Shown: positions 38,877-41,574 of the stretch, piece after piece
Position numbering within the stretch: the first letter of the stretch is position 1
How the letters are laid out: each line of letters begins with the position of its first letter
NCBI GenBank assembly: GCA_023807065.1
Contig: JAJJLU010003657.1
Location: forward strand, 1-41,574
Origin: Isotricha intestinalis
Lineage: Eukaryota; Ciliophora; Litostomatea; Vestibuliferida; Isotrichidae
DNA: 41,574 bases
Reading direction: 5' to 3'
The notes under the pieces: generated by a model
Databases searched by the model: none
What the model saw: only the letters and a program-made list of their open reading frames with translations
What the model was told of the DNA's origin: nothing
Position numbers and translations under genes: made by a program

Positions 38877-39526
38877 TTAAGCAGTTTTTTCAGGTTCAGC
38901 ACTAGCAAAATTAGGATCATCATTTCCAGTTTCTTTACTTTTATGTTTCTTATCATCAATTTCCTCTTTTTCAACATATAAATGTTCATCATCTTTATTA
39001 TTTTCAGTTTTAACCGGACTTCTATTTAACATAGGATTTGTATAAATTTTAGGTAAAACAACACTTCCATCAGCATCGACTCTTCTTAATTTTTTAACAA
39101 TATTTTTATGTTCTCCTTCATAATCACCATCTAACTGTTTAGGGTTAATGAAAGGTTTTGAAATTCCCATTCTTCTAAACATTTCTGCGTTTTCTTTATC
39201 AATTTCTTCTTGAATTTCTTTTCTTCTTTTTACTTTTGTTAAAGCTAATCTTGTCTTATATGAATTGTAATCATTGTTTGCAAATTGAGATGATTTTCTA
39301 TTTGTTATTTCTTTTATTTTTCCACATAATTATCATTGTCTCTCTGAATTCTATATTTTACCATTGGGTCCTCTTTTCTTATGTGAATTGATTTTTTTGG
39401 CTCTTTAAATTGATTTTTACGATTTCGGATTAATTCTAAATTTCTGTTGTGGTAATAAGAATTTGTTAGTTTTAACACTATGTTGTTCTTGTCGTAGGAA
39501 TCGTAAAATTTTTGAGTTGGATTCAT
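38877..39526 (-). CDS. CFAP97/hemingway-like ciliary protein, frame broken by one base
   Basis: The minus strand from ATG 39524-39526 reads 70 codons to VEK and TAA (39314-39316). Sequence homologous in character continues in the next frame to the TAA at 38877. Adding one A to the A5 run at 39317-39321 gives one protein of about 216 residues: VEKIKEITNRKSSQFANNDY, then YKTRLALTKVKRRKEIQEEI and DKENAEMFRRMGISKPFINP. The pattern (NxELxRxR..., I-x-RDN-x-x-Y-x-x-KI, then RxxEI-x-x-EN-x-x-x-x-RR) matches the KIAA1430/CFAP97 domain of small axonemal proteins. The tail is acidic and disordered (ETGNDDPNFASAEPEKTA). The break could be an assembly error, a pseudogene, a 71 bp phase-0 intron (GTGGAA...ATAAG), or frameshifting at AAA-TAA. 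Family assignment is moderate. Confidence 0.6.
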
Positions 39527-39597
39527 TTTTTTTTTAAAGTTATATTTTAATTATATTAATGTAATTATATTATTTTTTTTAATATAATAAATATATT

Positions 39598-41268
39598 ATG
39601 GATGAAATTTCAACTGGAAAAAAAAATGAAAGTAATGAAGGACCAATTTCAAATGTTAATTTTAATTCATTAATAAATAAAATTAATGAAATAACTAGTA
39701 AAGGAAGGAATGTTGATATGAAAAATAAAGAACAATTTTTAATTATTTTAAAATCAACTTCAAAGACTCTTCAAGAAAATAAAAATATATTTGAAAGTTT
39801 AAAATCAGAAGAAAATATGATAAAATTATTTGATGAATTAGAGAACACAATTGAAGATGTAGAATCTAAATTAAATAAATTAGCATTAATTAAATTTTGT
39901 AAATCAAAAGCAGAAAAATATTTAAAGAATGTATCAGAAAAATTAGAAAATATAAATATGATATTATTATCATATTTAGCATCAAGGAAAAATAAACATG
40001 TAGAAACAAAGATAATTGAAAAAGAAAATAAAGATATTAATTTAGATAAAGAAGAATTATTAGAAAAAATAAATGAATTAAATTCGAAAATTAATTCAAT
40101 GGAATTAAATATAGAAAAACAAAATGAAGAAAACTTAAAATTAAGAGCACAAAAACCAAAAAAACAAATACAAATAGATCAAAATATTTATGAAGCTTTA
40201 AAAAATATTCATGGTTTAACAGGTAGAATAAACTATAAAAATGCATTTGAAAAATTTGAAGAAGCAGTAAATGAAGATGATAATAATACAGAAGCTAAAT
40301 TATTATTAGCAGAAATGTATGAAAAAGGATTATATAAAGATAAATCATATCCAAAAGCTTTAGAATTATATATTGAAGCTTCAAATCAAGGAAATTCAAG
40401 AGCTACATATATGATAGGTAATTATGCAGAAAATAAATTATATGATGATAAAGAACAATTTGGTGAATATGATGAAACTGCAATTCAAAATTATTCAAAA
40501 GCTTCTGAAGAAGGAAATTCAGATGCTTATGCTAAATTAGGTTTAATATATGAAAAAGGATTATTTGATATTGAAATTGAGCCTAAAACTGCTATTGAAT
40601 ATTATCAAAAAAGTGTTGATATAGATGAAAACCCAATTGGATTAAATGGACTAGGAAATGCATATTATAATGGTAATTATTATAAAAGAAATTATTCATT
40701 AGCAATTGAATTTTATCGAAAAGCTGCTTTAAATGGTAACTTAGATGCTTTAAATAATTTAGGAATTTGTTATGAATATGGAAAAGGAGTTGAACAAAAT
40801 TATTCCAAAGCTTTAGAATATTATAATAATGCATGTAAACATTACCATATTCCTTCAATGTTAAATAAAGCTATTTTATTAATTAAATTAAATATTGGAA
40901 ATAATAAAGAGAAAGAATTTAGAGAAGCATATCATTTACTAAATTTATATTTAAATTATGATAATAAGAATCCTGAAGTTTATTATTATCTTGGTTTTTT
41001 ATATGAAAATGGATTTGATCTTTTGAATGATGGCTCTAAAATTCAAAATCCTTATTTTGCTTTTTTATATTATAAAAGATCAGCTGAATTAGGTTTTTCT
41101 AAAGCAAAAACTAAAGTTGGAGTTGCTATTTATAATGGTATTGAAGGTATTTTTTCACATGATGAATATACTGGTATTTCTTTATTGAAACAAGCTGCCA
41201 ATGAAAATGACAAAGAAGCTATTGATTATTTAAATAAACTTAGAAATTTGGGAAAAATTATTATATAA
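39598..41268 (+). CDS. Sel1-like repeat protein with an N-terminal coiled coil
   Basis: 556 residues. About 1-185 is helical and charged (NKINEITSKGRNVDMKNKEQ, later a coiled coil ELNSKINSMELNIEKQNEEN). From about 200 to the end are eight or so Sel1/TPR-like repeats: AKLLLAEMYEKGLYKD, ATYMIGNYAENKLYDD, DAYAKLGLIYEKGLFD, GLNGLGNAYYNGNYYK, DALNNLGICYEYGKGVEQ, PEVYYYLGFLYENGFD and AKTKVGVAIYNGIEG. The AxxxLGxxYxxGxGVxxDxxKAxxxYxxAAxxG consensus is clear. Sel1 proteins scaffold complexes; SEL1L itself supports ER-associated degradation, but this protein has no signal peptide or membrane helix and is probably cytosolic. It is probably a signalling or scaffolding adaptor, which is inference. ATG at 39598 is the first in frame, 71 bp from the start of the divergent CFAP97-like gene. 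Stop TAA. Confidence 0.92.
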   Translation: MDEISTGKKNESNEGPISNVNFNSLINKINEITSKGRNVDMKNKEQFLIILKSTSKTLQENKNIFESLKSEENMIKLFDELENTIEDVESKLNKLALIKFCKSKAEKYLKNVSEKLENINMILLSYLASRKNKHVETKIIEKENKDINLDKEELLEKINELNSKINSMELNIEKQNEENLKLRAQKPKKQIQIDQNIYEALKNIHGLTGRINYKNAFEKFEEAVNEDDNNTEAKLLLAEMYEKGLYKDKSYPKALELYIEASNQGNSRATYMIGNYAENKLYDDKEQFGEYDETAIQNYSKASEEGNSDAYAKLGLIYEKGLFDIEIEPKTAIEYYQKSVDIDENPIGLNGLGNAYYNGNYYKRNYSLAIEFYRKAALNGNLDALNNLGICYEYGKGVEQNYSKALEYYNNACKHYHIPSMLNKAILLIKLNIGNNKEKEFREAYHLLNLYLNYDNKNPEVYYYLGFLYENGFDLLNDGSKIQNPYFAFLYYKRSAELGFSKAKTKVGVAIYNGIEGIFSHDEYTGISLLKQAANENDKEAIDYLNKLRNLGKIII

Positions 41269-41574
41269 TTTCATTTTCACAATATTTTAGAAAATTATAT
41301 TTTTTTTATTTAAATTATCATATTTATTAATTTCTGGATTTAATTAAATAACTGAAAATAGGAAAAAATCAGGTTTATTTTGAGAAATTAATTAATAATA
41401 AAAAATGAAATAAATGCCGTATTCAAGAAATAAATCGAAAAAATATTTTTTTTTCCAGGTATGTTTTTCAAGAAATTCGGATTATTTGTGAAAAATAGAA
41501 TAATGTTAAAGCTTTGAAAAAGAGAAATTCTAATTATTCGTGAAAATAATATATTATATCTATAATTTGAATTG
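41269..41574. other. Right-edge intergenic sequence
   Basis: 306 bp after the Sel1 gene. T-rich first, then a slightly more G/C-containing part with two near-identical 24 bp units (listed separately). No coding frame reaches the edge convincingly. Confidence 0.4.
41471..41546 (+). repeat. Two imperfect 24 bp direct repeats
   Basis: AGAAATTCGGATTATTTGTG followed by AAAA at 41471-41494 recurs as AGAAATTCTAATTATTCGTG followed by AAAA at 41523-41546, with three mismatches and a 52 bp period. A weaker third match (AAGAAATAAATCGAAAAA) lies about 50 bp upstream. The array may continue past the window edge. Confidence 0.5.

Noticed and set aside
38877..39526. Two separate small genes (70 and 101 codons)
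   Set aside because: Both frames run into each other with coherent sequence and together match the length and pattern of a CFAP97 domain; the second frame's Met is internal.

Overview
The window is eukaryotic nuclear DNA from an extremely A+T-rich single-celled organism. It holds 19 protein genes, about 31.8 kb or roughly three quarters of the window, on both strands. Every intact gene reads as one uninterrupted frame, including an 8.2 kb one, and I find no GT-AG intron that any of them needs. Stops are TAA in almost all genes and TGA in two. None ends in TAG. CAA is the ordinary Gln codon and TGG the Trp codon, so the standard code fits. Proteins are rich in Asn, Lys, Ile and Glu. The gene set suggests a ciliated or flagellated protist: a CFAP97/hemingway-like protein, a CDPK-like kinase, a TTBK-type CK1 kinase, BEACH, F-BAR and Sel1-repeat proteins, and aspartic-protease-like membrane proteins. 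A ciliate lineage that keeps the standard code is my best guess. An intron-poor parabasalid or another protist cannot be excluded from this window. No tRNA, rRNA, CRISPR array, transposase or telomere was seen.

Layout. Positions 1-1.4 kb look like degraded or broken coding DNA: the tail of a membrane-protein gene entering from the left edge with a frame break, then a convergent, headless fragment of cytosolic leucyl-tRNA synthetase with another frame break. From 1.4 to 4.4 kb a CK1/TTBK kinase and a coiled-coil protein are divergent from a 160 bp gap. From 4.9 to 13.2 kb lies a giant BEACH-WD40 protein, followed on the same strand by an MFS transporter, a basic protein of unknown function and a DEDDh exonuclease (to 18.2 kb). 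From 18.5 to 22.9 kb come a lipid-anchored CAP-domain protein, an NBR1/p62-like autophagy receptor candidate and a long coiled-coil protein. From 23.4 to 26.6 kb there is a tandem pair of pepsin-fold membrane proteins that lack both catalytic aspartates and share a cytosolic tail motif. A PHO80-type cyclin, a decayed leucine-rich-repeat stretch and a Kv-beta-like aldo-keto reductase run to 30.0 kb. A membrane-anchored GTPase and an atypical CDPK-like kinase follow on the minus strand. An F-BAR protein, a protein with a weak DUF789-like signature, the frame-broken CFAP97-like gene and a Sel1-repeat protein complete the window.

The genes do not form an operon or a single pathway. Themes that recur are membrane traffic and lysosome/autophagy biology (BEACH, F-BAR, NBR1-like, CAP, spinster-like MFS, pseudo-aspartic proteases) and Ca2+/kinase signalling. 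The most notable points are the pseudoprotease pair with its tail motif, the kinase whose glycine loop, helix-C Glu and EF-hands are all eroded, and three frame breaks that lie at or near short A or T runs and could be assembly errors, decay or recoding.
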